DNA of 47,010 nucleotides from a virus (IMGVR_UViG_3300009285_002757:1-47010), one strand, 5' to 3'; shown: positions 6,235 to 14,470, numbered from the stretch's first letter. The notes: generated by a model not told the origin, from the sequence alone. A program made the numbers and translations.

Positions 6235-6312
6235 GCCCCTGTAGCTCAGATGGCAGAGCAGCACACTCGTAATGTGAAGGTCGGTGGGTTCGATACCTAT
6301 CCAGGGGCACCA
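6235..6312 (+). tRNA. tRNA-Thr (anticodon CGT) with encoded CCA
   Basis: The acceptor stem GCCCCTG (6235-6241) pairs with CAGGGGC (6302-6308), followed by A and an encoded CCA (6310-6312). The D-stem is GCTC/GAGC, and the anticodon arm has the loop CTCGTAA, so it reads ACG (Thr). The overall sequence resembles bacterial tRNA-Thr(CGU). Oddity: with a standard 7-base T-loop (TTCGATA), the T-arm has six base pairs (GGTGGG/CCTATC) instead of five, two bases longer than the usual bacterial gene. Confidence 0.9.
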
Positions 6313-6327
6313 ACTAACTTGAAGATA

Positions 6328-6402
6328 AGGCCCCAGGGGCCTCGAATGGCCAAAGTGCGTGTAGGACACAGGGGTTGGGCTGAAAATGGCGTGGCGGGCC
6401 TG
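6328..6402 (+). repeat. Structured repeat, copy A (inverted copy at 37433-37486)
   Basis: Contains the palindrome AGGCCCC-A-GGGGCCT (6328-6342), a GGCC...GGCC mini-stem (6338-6351) and a 40-base core (6363-6402). The core matches the reverse complement of 37433-37472 at 39 of 40 positions. Copy A has 11 extra bases between mini-stem and core. It lies just downstream of the tRNA gene. Not coding in any supported frame. Confidence 0.85.
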
Positions 6403-6455
6403 TATTCAAGCCGAATCGGCATAAATTGCAGCAACTTTTGAAAGGAAATTTGATC

Positions 6456-6680
6456 ATGGCAACAAAATCTAGAACCAAAGTAAAGAAAGCGGCAAGAACT
6501 GAAATCAAGGCACAAGTCTGCCTGTTCTACCGCACCAGGAAATCTAAAGCGGAACAAGGTATCGCCATCAATGAAGTGGATATCATCATTGACATGGATG
6601 GCAAGCCACTAAAGAAAAAGCCGTGGGATTACCTAATGCAGCCGTACTTGGGTTGTTTTATTTATGAGGAGCCGAAATGA
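6456..6680 (+). CDS. Hypothetical protein, 74 aa
   Basis: Start chosen at ATGGCAACAAAATC because TTTTGAAAGGAAAT lies at the right distance; an in-frame ATG 30 bases upstream lies before that site and is unlikely. Basic N-terminus (KSRTKVKKAARTEIK), then a compact strand-rich part. It overlaps the next gene by an ATGA junction. Function unknown. Confidence 0.7.
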   Translation: MATKSRTKVKKAARTEIKAQVCLFYRTRKSKAEQGIAINEVDIIIDMDGKPLKKKPWDYLMQPYLGCFIYEEPK

Positions 6681-7270
6681 GCATGACAAAACAGCAGGTG
6701 CATGAAATTGCGGAACGTGCCTACAAGAAGTTCCTGAAAGAAGGATCGGATGTCAAAAATGTGACCTGGGGTGAATTTGTCGTCCGGGAGACTGAAACCT
6801 TTCTGGAGAAGGAATTTATTGTCCTGACTGATGACCGGGATGACTACAAAGCCACGGCAGCACAGAACCTGGCACTGCTGGATCAAGCACGAGCGGACCT
6901 TGCTGAATGGCAGATGGTCACAGCACACTTAACGCCGAACGCGGCTGCTAAAGGTATCGAGCGCCTGTATGACAAATGGAAAGTTGCAGAGCGCTCTCTC
7001 GATACGCTGAAAAAGCCAGGTGCGGTAGCAGATGCAACAGTTAGTCCCTTTGGCAGCATCAGCAAGGACAGTACCGCTATCCGGGCACGCTTCCAGACGA
7101 AGGGATCGAATCAAATCGAGGTCTTTTATAATCACAGCACCGGGTTGCTGATTGTGTCCTTGGTGGCCAAAAGCGGAAGAGGCGGTAATGAGATCGTCCG
7201 CAAAATGCTGGACACAGAAACAGAACTCCGCTTGCTGGCGCATACAGAGAAGAAAGGAAAGAAAGTATGA
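6677..7270 (+). CDS. Hypothetical protein, 197 aa
   Basis: N-terminal half helical and charged (about 1-115), possibly a short coiled coil around 55-110; a Gly/Ser/Ala linker follows, then a strand-rich C-terminal domain (about 135-190) with IEVFYNH and LLIVSLVAKSGRGG. ATGA overlaps on both sides place it in one operon with the ligase gene. No known family recognised. Confidence 0.7.
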   Translation: MSMTKQQVHEIAERAYKKFLKEGSDVKNVTWGEFVVRETETFLEKEFIVLTDDRDDYKATAAQNLALLDQARADLAEWQMVTAHLTPNAAAKGIERLYDKWKVAERSLDTLKKPGAVADATVSPFGSISKDSTAIRARFQTKGSNQIEVFYNHSTGLLIVSLVAKSGRGGNEIVRKMLDTETELRLLAHTEKKGKKV

Positions 7271-8151
7271 GCAACCTTCGTCCTATGTTGGCTGCGGAGG
7301 CCATACTTGGCCAGATTACATACCCTAAACTCGTTTCCCCAAAGCTGAACGGGGTCAGGGGCCTTGTCATCAATGGTGTCCTTATGGCTCGGAGCCTGAA
7401 GAAGATTCCAAACCAGTATTGTCAATATTTATTCAGTCGTGAGAGGTTGACTGGATTTGATGGTGAATTAGTTGTCGGCCCTTTTAATGCGGAGGAGGTT
7501 TTCACAGAATCCACTTCGGGAGTGATGTCGCAAGAAGGCACCCCTGATGTCTCTTTTTGGGTATTTGACTTTTTTATGGAACCTAACATGAGATTGGTGG
7601 ACCGTATTAAAGCACTTAAAGCGGCCTACCACAGTGCTTTGCAAGCAAATGTGGTCTTGGTCCCCTACAAACTGATCCATTCGGATACGGAACTGAAAGC
7701 GTTTGACAAATGGGCGCAAGCAACCGGGTACGAGGGGACGGTACTGCGTGATCCGAACGCCAACTACAAGTTTGGCCGGTCCACGGAAAAGGAACAGGGC
7801 TTTCTCCGTTACGTGGAATGGCTGACCAGTGAAGCAGTAATCCTCCGTATTGATGAAAGGATGCATAATGCCAATCCGCAAAAGCAGAACGAATTGGGGT
7901 ATGCTAAGCGGTCCTCACATAAGGACAATAAGATACCTATGGGCGTGGCTGGCAGTATGCTGGTCCGGGACTTGAAAACCAAAGTGGAATTCAATGTCAC
8001 TATTGGTGGTGATGAATTACAGGCCGACTTCTGGAAGAACCGGAAAGGCTATCCTGGCAAGATCATCCGCTACAAATTCCGTGCCCCGGTGAAGGGTCTG
8101 ACTCCAAGATTTCCGATCTTGGAAGGTTTCCGTAGTAAGTTGGATAGGTAG
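7267..8151 (+). CDS. ATP-dependent DNA ligase (phage type)
   Basis: Seals nicks in duplex DNA through an enzyme-adenylate, joining Okazaki fragments during phage replication. The 294-aa size fits the minimal phage ligases: nucleotidyltransferase domain plus OB fold. Motif I is S-PKLNGVRG with the expected AMP-accepting Lys26; motif III is FDGELV (64-69), motif IV EGTVLR (156-161), and a motif V-like Lys-rich region with an OB fold follows. Motif I reads KLNG where most ligases have KxDG, an Asp-to-Asn change worth noting. It starts within the stop of the previous gene. Confidence 0.9.
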   Translation: MSNLRPMLAAEAILGQITYPKLVSPKLNGVRGLVINGVLMARSLKKIPNQYCQYLFSRERLTGFDGELVVGPFNAEEVFTESTSGVMSQEGTPDVSFWVFDFFMEPNMRLVDRIKALKAAYHSALQANVVLVPYKLIHSDTELKAFDKWAQATGYEGTVLRDPNANYKFGRSTEKEQGFLRYVEWLTSEAVILRIDERMHNANPQKQNELGYAKRSSHKDNKIPMGVAGSMLVRDLKTKVEFNVTIGGDELQADFWKNRKGYPGKIIRYKFRAPVKGLTPRFPILEGFRSKLDR

Positions 8152-8171
8152 TTTAACCGAGGAGAAGTGCT

Positions 8172-8384
8172 GTGAATGAACACCAAACACTTGCTATTAG
8201 GGCGCTGCGAAATATGGAAGGTGATGATCTCGAACGTGCCCGTATTGCTTTTCGTGGTAGAACACCACAACAAATGGAAGAGCAATACGATCAAAGTGGT
8301 ATGACCTGTACTCAAATTTTGGCTGAGTATGAACAACAAAAAGCCAGAATTAAGGCAGCTATCGCCTGGTTTGAAGAACAATAA
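8172..8384 (+). CDS. Hypothetical helical protein, 70 aa (GTG start)
   Basis: Starts at GTG with GAGGAG correctly spaced; no ATG alternative exists near the start. Helical, acidic/basic mixed, with many Gln and Glu at the C-terminus, and possibly a small adaptor. It sits between ligase and the MoxR-type ATPase. No family recognised. Confidence 0.7.
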   Translation: MNEHQTLAIRALRNMEGDDLERARIAFRGRTPQQMEEQYDQSGMTCTQILAEYEQQKARIKAAIAWFEEQ

Positions 8385-8408
8385 CTATTACAACAGAAAG
8401 GAAAGCGT

Positions 8409-9389
8409 ATGAAACCCCGAGCAGTTGAAAAAACGCTGACACACCTGGTCAAGATCAAGCAGCCCACATTCTTGTGGGGGCCTCCAGGTGTCGGAAAGTC
8501 CATGATTACAGCAAAGGTCGCCAAGAAAATTGGCGATTTCATTGACATGCGGTTGGTGCAAATGGATATCATCGACCTTCGTGGTGTTCTTACGATACAA
8601 GGAGGAAAAGCGGTTTGGGCACCCCCGGCAATCCTGCCAACAAAGGGCAAAGGTGTACTGTTCCTGGATGAGTTTGTCCAGGCTTTGATGCTGATGCAGA
8701 ATACTGCTTCCCAATTGATCCTGGATCGGTGTATTGGTGAGTATATTCTGCCTGACGGCTGGGCCATCGTGGCGGCGGGCAACCGAGAAACGGATCGTGC
8801 AGGAACCAATAAAATGCCATCCCACTTGGCCAACAGGTTCACCCATATCACTGTGGAAGTGGACTACGAAGATTGGCGAGTTTGGGCGGTGGAGAACAAG
8901 GTCAATGCCATGATCCGGGCCTTTCTTGGCTTTCGGCCTGCACTGCTGCACCAATTCAATCCGGCAGAAAAGGCATTCCCAACCCCACGTTCCTGGTCCT
9001 ATGTGGACAAAATACTTGGGAATGGTCTGGATGATGAAATTGAATTGCTGGAAGTAATCAGCGGCACGGTGGGTGAAGGTGCGGCGAAAGAGTTTATTGG
9101 TTTCATCCGTATCTTCCGCGAACTGCCGGATTATGCTGAGATCAAGAAGAACCCCAAAGGGATGGTGGTTCCCACTAATGCTGGGGCGCTGTATGCTGTT
9201 GCTACCATGCTGCCGGAGTTCATTACAAAACCTGACTTGAAACAGGTATTCCAATTTGTTGAACGGCTGCCTGAAGATTTCCAGGTTATCATGGTGAACA
9301 ACCTCGTGCAGAAGAAACCGGAGATGCAGGAAACGTCCACGTATATTGCGTGGGCAGCGGAGCACCAGAGTTTGTTGTTGAACAGATAA
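8409..9389 (+). CDS. MoxR/CobS-type AAA+ ATPase
   Basis: 326-aa AAA+ protein: Walker A GPPGVGKS (24-31), Walker B VLFLDE (83-88), sensor-1 AAGN (122-125) and an ANRF arginine-finger-like segment near 141. MoxR-family ATPases remodel protein complexes and are typically encoded beside a VWA-domain protein. That is the case here: the VWA protein is at 11372, with coiled-coil proteins between. Similar ATPase/VWA pairs occur in many large phages, often annotated CobS-like. The substrate is unknown. Ribosome site GAAAGGAAAG. Confidence 0.9.
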   Translation: MKPRAVEKTLTHLVKIKQPTFLWGPPGVGKSMITAKVAKKIGDFIDMRLVQMDIIDLRGVLTIQGGKAVWAPPAILPTKGKGVLFLDEFVQALMLMQNTASQLILDRCIGEYILPDGWAIVAAGNRETDRAGTNKMPSHLANRFTHITVEVDYEDWRVWAVENKVNAMIRAFLGFRPALLHQFNPAEKAFPTPRSWSYVDKILGNGLDDEIELLEVISGTVGEGAAKEFIGFIRIFRELPDYAEIKKNPKGMVVPTNAGALYAVATMLPEFITKPDLKQVFQFVERLPEDFQVIMVNNLVQKKPEMQETSTYIAWAAEHQSLLLNR

Positions 9390-9418
9390 CAAGACCATTT
9401 ACCCTGATAGGAGCTACC

Positions 9419-10057
9419 ATGACAACTGAAACAAATGAACTGATCGCAGCCGGGGACGAATTTCATTCACGTCTTGAAGAGGCAGATATGCTACCAGTAA
9501 CGTCGTTTGATATGTGGGCTCGCGATCATTGGCGTGAGATTGTTACCGCCCTCGAAACTGCCGAGCGCGAGATCAATGGCACAGGGGGCTGGCGCGAATT
9601 GTGCGAAGGTCATGAGCGTGCACTCAACGCTGCCCCCACCGAATTTCAGGTAAGTGGTTTGCGGTCCACCCTTGAAGCTGCTGAGCACAACATCGAGGCC
9701 CAGACGGTCGAGATCGCCGAGACCAGCAAACAACTCACTGAGACCAGGAAGCAACTCAACGCCGCGCTTGCTGGGGTTGTGGTTCTGCAAGAGGTAGCAG
9801 CACGGGTGGTCACGGCGTGGAAAGGCGGATACACGGTTGAGTATGTCTTACCAGAGTTAGATGATGCGTTGCAATTAACCATGCGTATGCCCTCAAATTT
9901 ACGCATTATTGATGCCGGTCGTATGGCCATCGCGGAGGCGCGCAGCAAGGAGAGGGAGGCAGCTAAAGCTGCCTGTCAACTGATCGCATCAACTGGCGGT
10001 AGCGCAACACATTGTGTGTATGCAATACAAGCCCTTCCCACCAAGGAGATTTTATGA
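9419..10057 (+). CDS. Coiled-coil hypothetical protein, 212 aa
   Basis: Start set at the ATG preceded by ATAGGAGCTACC; an open frame extends 69 bases upstream into the ATPase gene but has no ribosome site. The middle (about 70-125) is a Glu/Ala/Thr-rich coiled coil. The remainder resembles generic phage ead/Ea22-like small proteins with few fixed motifs. Codons are GC-richer than in its neighbours and more like the 32.5-35 kb block, suggesting later acquisition between the ATPase and its partner genes. Confidence 0.65.
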   Translation: MTTETNELIAAGDEFHSRLEEADMLPVTSFDMWARDHWREIVTALETAEREINGTGGWRELCEGHERALNAAPTEFQVSGLRSTLEAAEHNIEAQTVEIAETSKQLTETRKQLNAALAGVVVLQEVAARVVTAWKGGYTVEYVLPELDDALQLTMRMPSNLRIIDAGRMAIAEARSKEREAAKAACQLIASTGGSATHCVYAIQALPTKEIL

Positions 10058-10980
10058 AATTCTCGGCGAAACGAAAACCTAATTTTGCACCCAAAGCCAC
10101 CATCACCCCCAACTTGAATGTTCCCTTTCGGGAAAGGGTCATGTTGGTGAAGTACCATGAGCGGGTCTGGAGTACAACACGCCAGAATCGGGTTGTAACC
10201 AATGAAGTGTTGAAAGCCAACAACGCGGAAAAGGATGCGGGGGCGTTCTACGAAAGGCTGCTGCCTAAAGCAGCCTTTGCTGACAGCAAACGAATCCGGC
10301 TGGAAGCCTACCAGTACCACATTCAAGTAACCTCACCCTGGCTGGATGAAGGGACCAGGGCGCTCCCGATTGGAATGCTGCGGGACTACCTCGACAAGAT
10401 GAGGGTGTTTGGGGAACAGGCCAAGGAAGCGGATACCAATGCCCTGGCTGGGTTGGACAAGCACATTGAAGCGGCGAAAAAGATGCGGGGCAAGATGTTC
10501 AGCCTCACGGACTATCCTTCCAAAGAGGAGGTCGCAGCAAGGAAATTTGCTTTCGAGGTTCATGTCATGCCGCTGCCCAATGTGGAGGATTGGCGCGTTC
10601 CTGATCTTCCTGGTATCAACAAAGAAGAGGTCAAGCGGGAAGCCTTGGCCACTTACAATAAGTTGCAGCAACAAATTGCTGTAGACCTGTATGAGCGGCT
10701 GCTGGATGTGGTCACCAAGATGCGGGACAAGATGAAAGACCCAAAAGGCATCTTCCGCAATTCCCTGATTAGCAACATCAAGGAAATGCTGGTGCTGGTT
10801 GGGAAATTGAATGTCACCGGCGACCCGAAGCTGGAAGCCTTGCGGCAAGAGATCAAGCAGAAACTGGTCAAGCAAAGCCCTGATGAACTGCGGGAAGCGC
10901 CTGAACTGCGGAAAGCTGCGGCGAAGGATGCAGATGACATCATTTCCAAAATGTCCGCTTACATGGGAGGTACCAAATGA
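10054..10980 (+). CDS. Helical protein between MoxR and VWA genes (DUF3150-like)
   Basis: 308-aa, largely alpha-helical protein with long charged heptad-like segments. Start taken at the ATG giving MKFSAKRKPNF, which overlaps the previous stop. From memory it resembles the DUF3150-type proteins encoded between phage MoxR ATPases and VWA proteins, so it is probably the third member of that complex; this is a family-level guess. The N-terminus carries a basic segment reminiscent of, but weaker than, the terminal tag on the replication proteins. It overlaps the next gene by ATGA. Confidence 0.65.
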   Translation: MKFSAKRKPNFAPKATITPNLNVPFRERVMLVKYHERVWSTTRQNRVVTNEVLKANNAEKDAGAFYERLLPKAAFADSKRIRLEAYQYHIQVTSPWLDEGTRALPIGMLRDYLDKMRVFGEQAKEADTNALAGLDKHIEAAKKMRGKMFSLTDYPSKEEVAARKFAFEVHVMPLPNVEDWRVPDLPGINKEEVKREALATYNKLQQQIAVDLYERLLDVVTKMRDKMKDPKGIFRNSLISNIKEMLVLVGKLNVTGDPKLEALRQEIKQKLVKQSPDELREAPELRKAAAKDADDIISKMSAYMGGTK

Positions 10981-11375
10981 GTAAAAGCATGAAAGGTCTT
11001 GTTGGTATTTACAATGGCCCAATTGATGTTCTTCGGGGACTGAAACTGGAAGTCGTCCACCAAAGCCCAAGAATTGGAGGACTAGCCTGTAAAGTATTGG
11101 AAACTCGAAGAACATACATGGCAGGTACAATCATACACATAGATGCTTATGAATTCCAAAAGCAAGGCACCCGAATGAAAATGAAAACGGAAGACCAAAT
11201 CCGTGAGAGAATTATGGCAATTGACGCAGATGATCGCTACCACCTGGAATCTGCGAGTGTGCAAGTGAATGCACCACTTGCTTTGATTCAAGCTCATTTG
11301 GCGGCAACAATAAGTGCTCTTGCGTGGGTACTTGGGGAGGCACCACCTAAACCTGGACACAGGAAACTGAAATGA
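10977..11375 (+). CDS. Hypothetical protein, 132 aa
   Basis: ATGA overlaps at both ends lock it into the MoxR/VWA operon. The first 65 residues are strand-rich, followed by a helical region and a basic Pro-containing tail. No motif recognised. Its location suggests an accessory role with the ATPase/VWA pair. Confidence 0.7.
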   Translation: MSKSMKGLVGIYNGPIDVLRGLKLEVVHQSPRIGGLACKVLETRRTYMAGTIIHIDAYEFQKQGTRMKMKTEDQIRERIMAIDADDRYHLESASVQVNAPLALIQAHLAATISALAWVLGEAPPKPGHRKLK

Positions 11376-12583
11376 AACAAGACCAACACCCAAGCTTCAT
11401 CAAGGCCCGAAGAACGCTGATCCTGGATCACCCTTTCTTTGCCTCCCTGGTGTTATACCTCACGCCAGTACAAGACCCGAAATGCAAAGTCGCTTGGGTA
11501 GATGGCAAGCGTCTCGGCTACAACCCGGAAGCGTTTGCCAAATTGCTACCAAAAGAGGCTGCTGGAATCCTAGCGCATGAAGTACTGCATTGTGCTCTGG
11601 AACACCATGTCCGCCGTAAGGAACGGGAAGTGCCTCTGTGGAATGACGCTGCGGACCATATAGTGAATCCCATTATCCTTAACAGTGGTTTGTCTTTGCC
11701 GCGGGGTTGTCTGTCTAACCCAAGGTTTGCTGATAAGACTGCGGAAGAGGTCTATCGGCTACTGAAAGAGGATCAGGACAAAAAACAGGAACAGCAACAG
11801 CCTAAAGATGGGAAGGGAAGTGGTGAAGGACAAGGAGGAACCGGAAAGACTGGCACCAAAAAATCGCAGGAACCAGCGGAAGGGGAATGCACCGGAGAAG
11901 TGCGCGATCTTCCCGGTGATAGTCCTGGTGGACAAGCCAGCCCTGCGGAACAATCCGCCAGTGGTCAGGAATGGCAGGTTTCCATGCAACAGGCCCTGAA
12001 CAATGCCAAAGCTATGGGTAAGATGCCTGCAGGCCTGGAGCGGGAGGTTATCAAAGCACTGGAACCCCGAGCTAGTTGGCGGGAATTACTTAGAAGGTTC
12101 TTCACTTCCATGTCGCGTAATGATCTCAGTTGGATGCGGCCCAATCGAAGGTATCTTCAAAGAAACATCTATCTTCCTTCCTTGCATAGTGAACAGATGG
12201 GAGAAATGGTGGTGGCAGTGGATACCAGCGGTAGTATCGGTGCCTATATCCTGGAGCAGTTTGCTAGTGAGATCAATGCCATCGTGGAAGATGTTCAGCC
12301 AGAAAAAGTTCATGTGGTCTATTGTGATGCAGCAGTAGGGCGCACGGATGAATATACGGCTGAGGATTTGCCAATTAAATTGCAGCCTGTTGGTGGAGGA
12401 GGCACTTCCTTTATTCCAGTTTTTGACTGGGTGGAGAAGCAGGGAATTGATCCGGCTTGTCTGGTCTACTTAACAGACTTGATGGGGTCATTTCCTAAAC
12501 AAGAACCACTATATCCTGTACTCTGGGCGGCAACAACGAAGCAGGAAGCCCCCTTTGGGGAAACCATTTTTATCAACGAATGA
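11372..12583 (+). CDS. Metallopeptidase-like/VWA protein (DUF2201 type)
   Basis: 403 aa. The N-terminal domain (about 1-135) has the zincin motif HEVLH (69-73) in AHEVLHCALEHH. A low-complexity Lys/Gln/Gly/Glu linker (about 135-205) follows, then a VWA-like domain starting with VDTSGSIG (Asp284, a MIDAS DxSxS-like loop), and a later TDL segment. This is the DUF2201 arrangement: putative peptidase plus von Willebrand A domain, paired with a MoxR ATPase. Such pairs are thought to assemble or mature protein or metal complexes; the phage substrate is unknown. A CTGGCACCAAA motif falls in the linker at 11850-11860. Confidence 0.88.
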   Translation: MKQDQHPSFIKARRTLILDHPFFASLVLYLTPVQDPKCKVAWVDGKRLGYNPEAFAKLLPKEAAGILAHEVLHCALEHHVRRKEREVPLWNDAADHIVNPIILNSGLSLPRGCLSNPRFADKTAEEVYRLLKEDQDKKQEQQQPKDGKGSGEGQGGTGKTGTKKSQEPAEGECTGEVRDLPGDSPGGQASPAEQSASGQEWQVSMQQALNNAKAMGKMPAGLEREVIKALEPRASWRELLRRFFTSMSRNDLSWMRPNRRYLQRNIYLPSLHSEQMGEMVVAVDTSGSIGAYILEQFASEINAIVEDVQPEKVHVVYCDAAVGRTDEYTAEDLPIKLQPVGGGGTSFIPVFDWVEKQGIDPACLVYLTDLMGSFPKQEPLYPVLWAATTKQEAPFGETIFINE

Positions 12584-12592
12584 GAGGAAACC

Positions 12593-12943
12593 ATGAAATA
12601 TCTGATCGTTGCTGTACTATTTATCATCTCTGGCTGTGCCACCACTGCATATCAACCATTGGTGGATCGTGCTGGACCCAATTATGCCCAAGACTTGCTT
12701 GACTGCCAGCAATACGCGCAAAAGGTTGCTGGGCCTGGAACTGGGGCTATTGCTGGTGCTGTAGCGGGTGCTGTAGCCGGTGCGTTGCTGGCCCGCTTGA
12801 TAGGCCGGGATGTGGCCCGTGGGCCTGCGGCCAGGGTAGGAGCAGCAACTGGGGCGGCACAAGGCGGTATGCAAGGTATAAGCAATGAACGTGAAGTAGT
12901 GCAAAAATGCCTGCGTGGCCGTGGTTATAGTGTATTGCATTAG
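12593..12943 (+). CDS. Glycine-zipper lipoprotein
   Basis: Signal peptide MKYLIVAVLFIISGC with lipobox ISGC (Cys15), so it is probably exported and lipidated. Residues about 45-75 form a glycine-zipper run of GAxAGAVAG type able to insert into or pack on membranes, and two further Cys lie in the mature part. It resembles Gram-negative glycine-zipper outer-membrane lipoproteins. In a phage it could alter the envelope, for example against superinfection, or may act in lysis. Ribosome site GAGAGGAAACC. Confidence 0.85.
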   Translation: MKYLIVAVLFIISGCATTAYQPLVDRAGPNYAQDLLDCQQYAQKVAGPGTGAIAGAVAGAVAGALLARLIGRDVARGPAARVGAATGAAQGGMQGISNEREVVQKCLRGRGYSVLH

Positions 12944-12951
12944 GAGATAAC

Positions 12952-13185
12952 ATGACATCAGAAGAGCATAAAGAACGCCATGTAATACTCCATCAAATGC
13001 TGGATGAATTGGTGGCCGACTTCATTAGACACACAGAAAAACGGCCGAGCAAAACCAGTTTGTTTGAATTTATGCAGTGGTCGAACCAGCAAACAATAAA
13101 TCCCACGGAGTATAGCTGGTATTGCCCTTTGTGTGGTCAACAAAACATTGATGGCAAACCCTGTGGTTGTGGAGCAAGGCGATGA
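12952..13185 (+). CDS. C-terminal zinc-ribbon protein, 77 aa
   Basis: Helical N-terminal part, then WYCPLCGQQN and CGCG at the very C-terminus, which together provide a four-Cys zinc ribbon. ATGA overlap with the next gene. Possibly a nucleic-acid-binding or transcription-modulating protein; not recognised. Confidence 0.75.
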   Translation: MTSEEHKERHVILHQMLDELVADFIRHTEKRPSKTSLFEFMQWSNQQTINPTEYSWYCPLCGQQNIDGKPCGCGARR

Positions 13186-13703
13186 AGCTGAAACTAAAAA
13201 GCAAACCCCGACTGAACTTCAAAAGTAAAAATGAAGAAGGCACAATTAAACCTTTTGGGGAAAAAGTAACCTTCAACGCTGTAGTCAATCACCAAGGAGG
13301 ACAAACCCTGATCCCTATAACGGGTTGTCTGGTACATAGCAAGCGGATTAAGAATGTCCGTTTTGTGATTCATCGGTATTTCCACCTTAACAAAGATCGT
13401 AGTGTTGTGTTTGATACTCGCTGGGCGGTCAGTGAACTGACTTCGGGACATTCCATCTGGTATCCTGGAATAGTAGCACACGCTCTCCAAAGTCTTATGC
13501 ACCCGCTGTCACGAGAAGATGTAGTAAATATTGCTGAGGACAGGTGCCTGGAATTTGGGGAGGAGGTGTTCTGGCGGGAAATGCGCAATGCAGCCCAGGA
13601 AAAAGCACTGTTGGAACTAGGGACGCCAGAAAAACCGAAGCTGCATTTCAAACCCAGGTTCAAAGCCAAGCGGAAGTTCGGACTCAATTTGAAACGGAGG
13701 TAG
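13182..13703 (+). CDS. Unknown protein tagged at both termini, 173 aa
   Basis: The start at ATGAAGCTGAAACTAAA overlaps the previous stop. The N-terminus reads KLKLKSKPRLNFKSK and the C-terminus holds PKLHFKPRFKAKRKF then LNLKRR, so the recurrent [K/R]L-x-[F/L]-K motif appears at both ends. The core (about 25-145) is an alpha/beta domain with no catalytic signature I recognise. The tag pattern, shared with RecA, clamp loader and methyltransferases of this phage, predicts attachment to the replication assembly. Confidence 0.75.
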   Translation: MKLKLKSKPRLNFKSKNEEGTIKPFGEKVTFNAVVNHQGGQTLIPITGCLVHSKRIKNVRFVIHRYFHLNKDRSVVFDTRWAVSELTSGHSIWYPGIVAHALQSLMHPLSREDVVNIAEDRCLEFGEEVFWREMRNAAQEKALLELGTPEKPKLHFKPRFKAKRKFGLNLKRR

Positions 13704-13704
13704 T

Positions 13705-13926
13705 ATGGTAGTTAAAGATAAAGAAAAGGAAACATCTTGTACAGAAAGGGTGCATTTCCGATTGTTTCTAATGCCCTGCTGTGCACATTTGTTTTGTGGT
13801 GTTAACCACCGCATTCCTAACTTCTGTCCTGAATGTGGAGAACGGGTATTTGCCCGGATCAAGGCTGACCCTTCTTGTATTCAAATCTCGGATACGGAAG
13901 CGACATTGAAGTACAAATCAAGGTGA
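13705..13926 (+). CDS. Zinc-binding hypothetical protein, 73 aa
   Basis: Cys-rich: PCCAHLFCG (around 24-32) and CPECGER (around 42-48), consistent with a single zinc site. Begins MVVKDKEKE. Starts just after the previous stop, with the upstream purine-rich region overlapping that gene's end. Function unknown. Confidence 0.7.
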   Translation: MVVKDKEKETSCTERVHFRLFLMPCCAHLFCGVNHRIPNFCPECGERVFARIKADPSCIQISDTEATLKYKSR

Positions 13927-13930
13927 AACC

Positions 13931-14128
13931 ATGCTTACAAATGAAAGCATTGAAAAGATTCTGGATGACATTCCTATTGATGGCAGTCAACCCCTGTCAG
14001 AAGATATTGCACTAATACTGGAGACGATTGCCACCCACCTTAACAGGCATCATTATGAACCGGACGTAGCGGCTGGCTTGCGAAAGCTTGCATCTGATTT
14101 TCATCACTACGAAAATGAAACCAATTGA
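13931..14128 (+). CDS. Small acidic helical protein, 65 aa
   Basis: Acidic helical protein ending in a His/Glu-rich segment (DFHHYENE). Ribosome signal AAGGTGAAACC. It is followed immediately by a near-consensus promoter whose -35 box overlaps the end of the gene, so it marks the end of one transcription unit. No family recognised. Confidence 0.65.
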   Translation: MLTNESIEKILDDIPIDGSQPLSEDIALILETIATHLNRHHYEPDVAAGLRKLASDFHHYENETN

Positions 14129-14153
14129 GTGCAAATACATTTTCAAGTATAAT
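14125..14153 (+). promoter_or_regulatory. Sigma70-type promoter
   Basis: TTGAGT (14125-14130), then 17 bases, then a perfect TATAAT (14148-14153). Transcription would start near 14160, about 20 bases before the ATG at 14180. This is the best host-type promoter I found in the window, and it stands at the head of the replication block. Confidence 0.75.
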
Positions 14154-14179
14154 ATGACAACTTTTGAAAAGGATTCCAG

Positions 14180-14470
14180 ATGAAGAACAAAACACCACAG
14201 GGCAGGCCGGAGGGCATCCCCAACCCCGATGGCCCGGAACGTATCCGGCGCAAGAAAACCGTGATTTGGGACACCGTGCTGAAACGTGCTATTGGTGGTG
14301 ATGCAGGTAATGCCCGAATTGCACTTGAGGCCATTGGAGAGATTCCACATGGGACGACGGAGATCATTGTTGTCACCACGGAAGGGGAAACTGTTGACCT
14401 GCAAAATCTTCCACTTAAACTCAAAGACAAGATCAAGGCGTTCCATAGTAAGGTAGCTGTTGCAGTGTAG
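14180..14470 (+). CDS. Hypothetical DNA-binding-like protein, 96 aa
   Basis: Begins with a basic, Gly/Pro-rich segment GRPEGIPNPDGPERIRRKK, similar in style to the N-terminal arms of small terminase-like or DUF5681-like proteins, followed by a helical part and a strand-rich end. First gene behind the promoter at 14125, with ACTTTTGAAAAGGATT as leader. Possibly an early regulator; speculative. Confidence 0.7.
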   Translation: MKNKTPQGRPEGIPNPDGPERIRRKKTVIWDTVLKRAIGGDAGNARIALEAIGEIPHGTTEIIVVTTEGETVDLQNLPLKLKDKIKAFHSKVAVAV

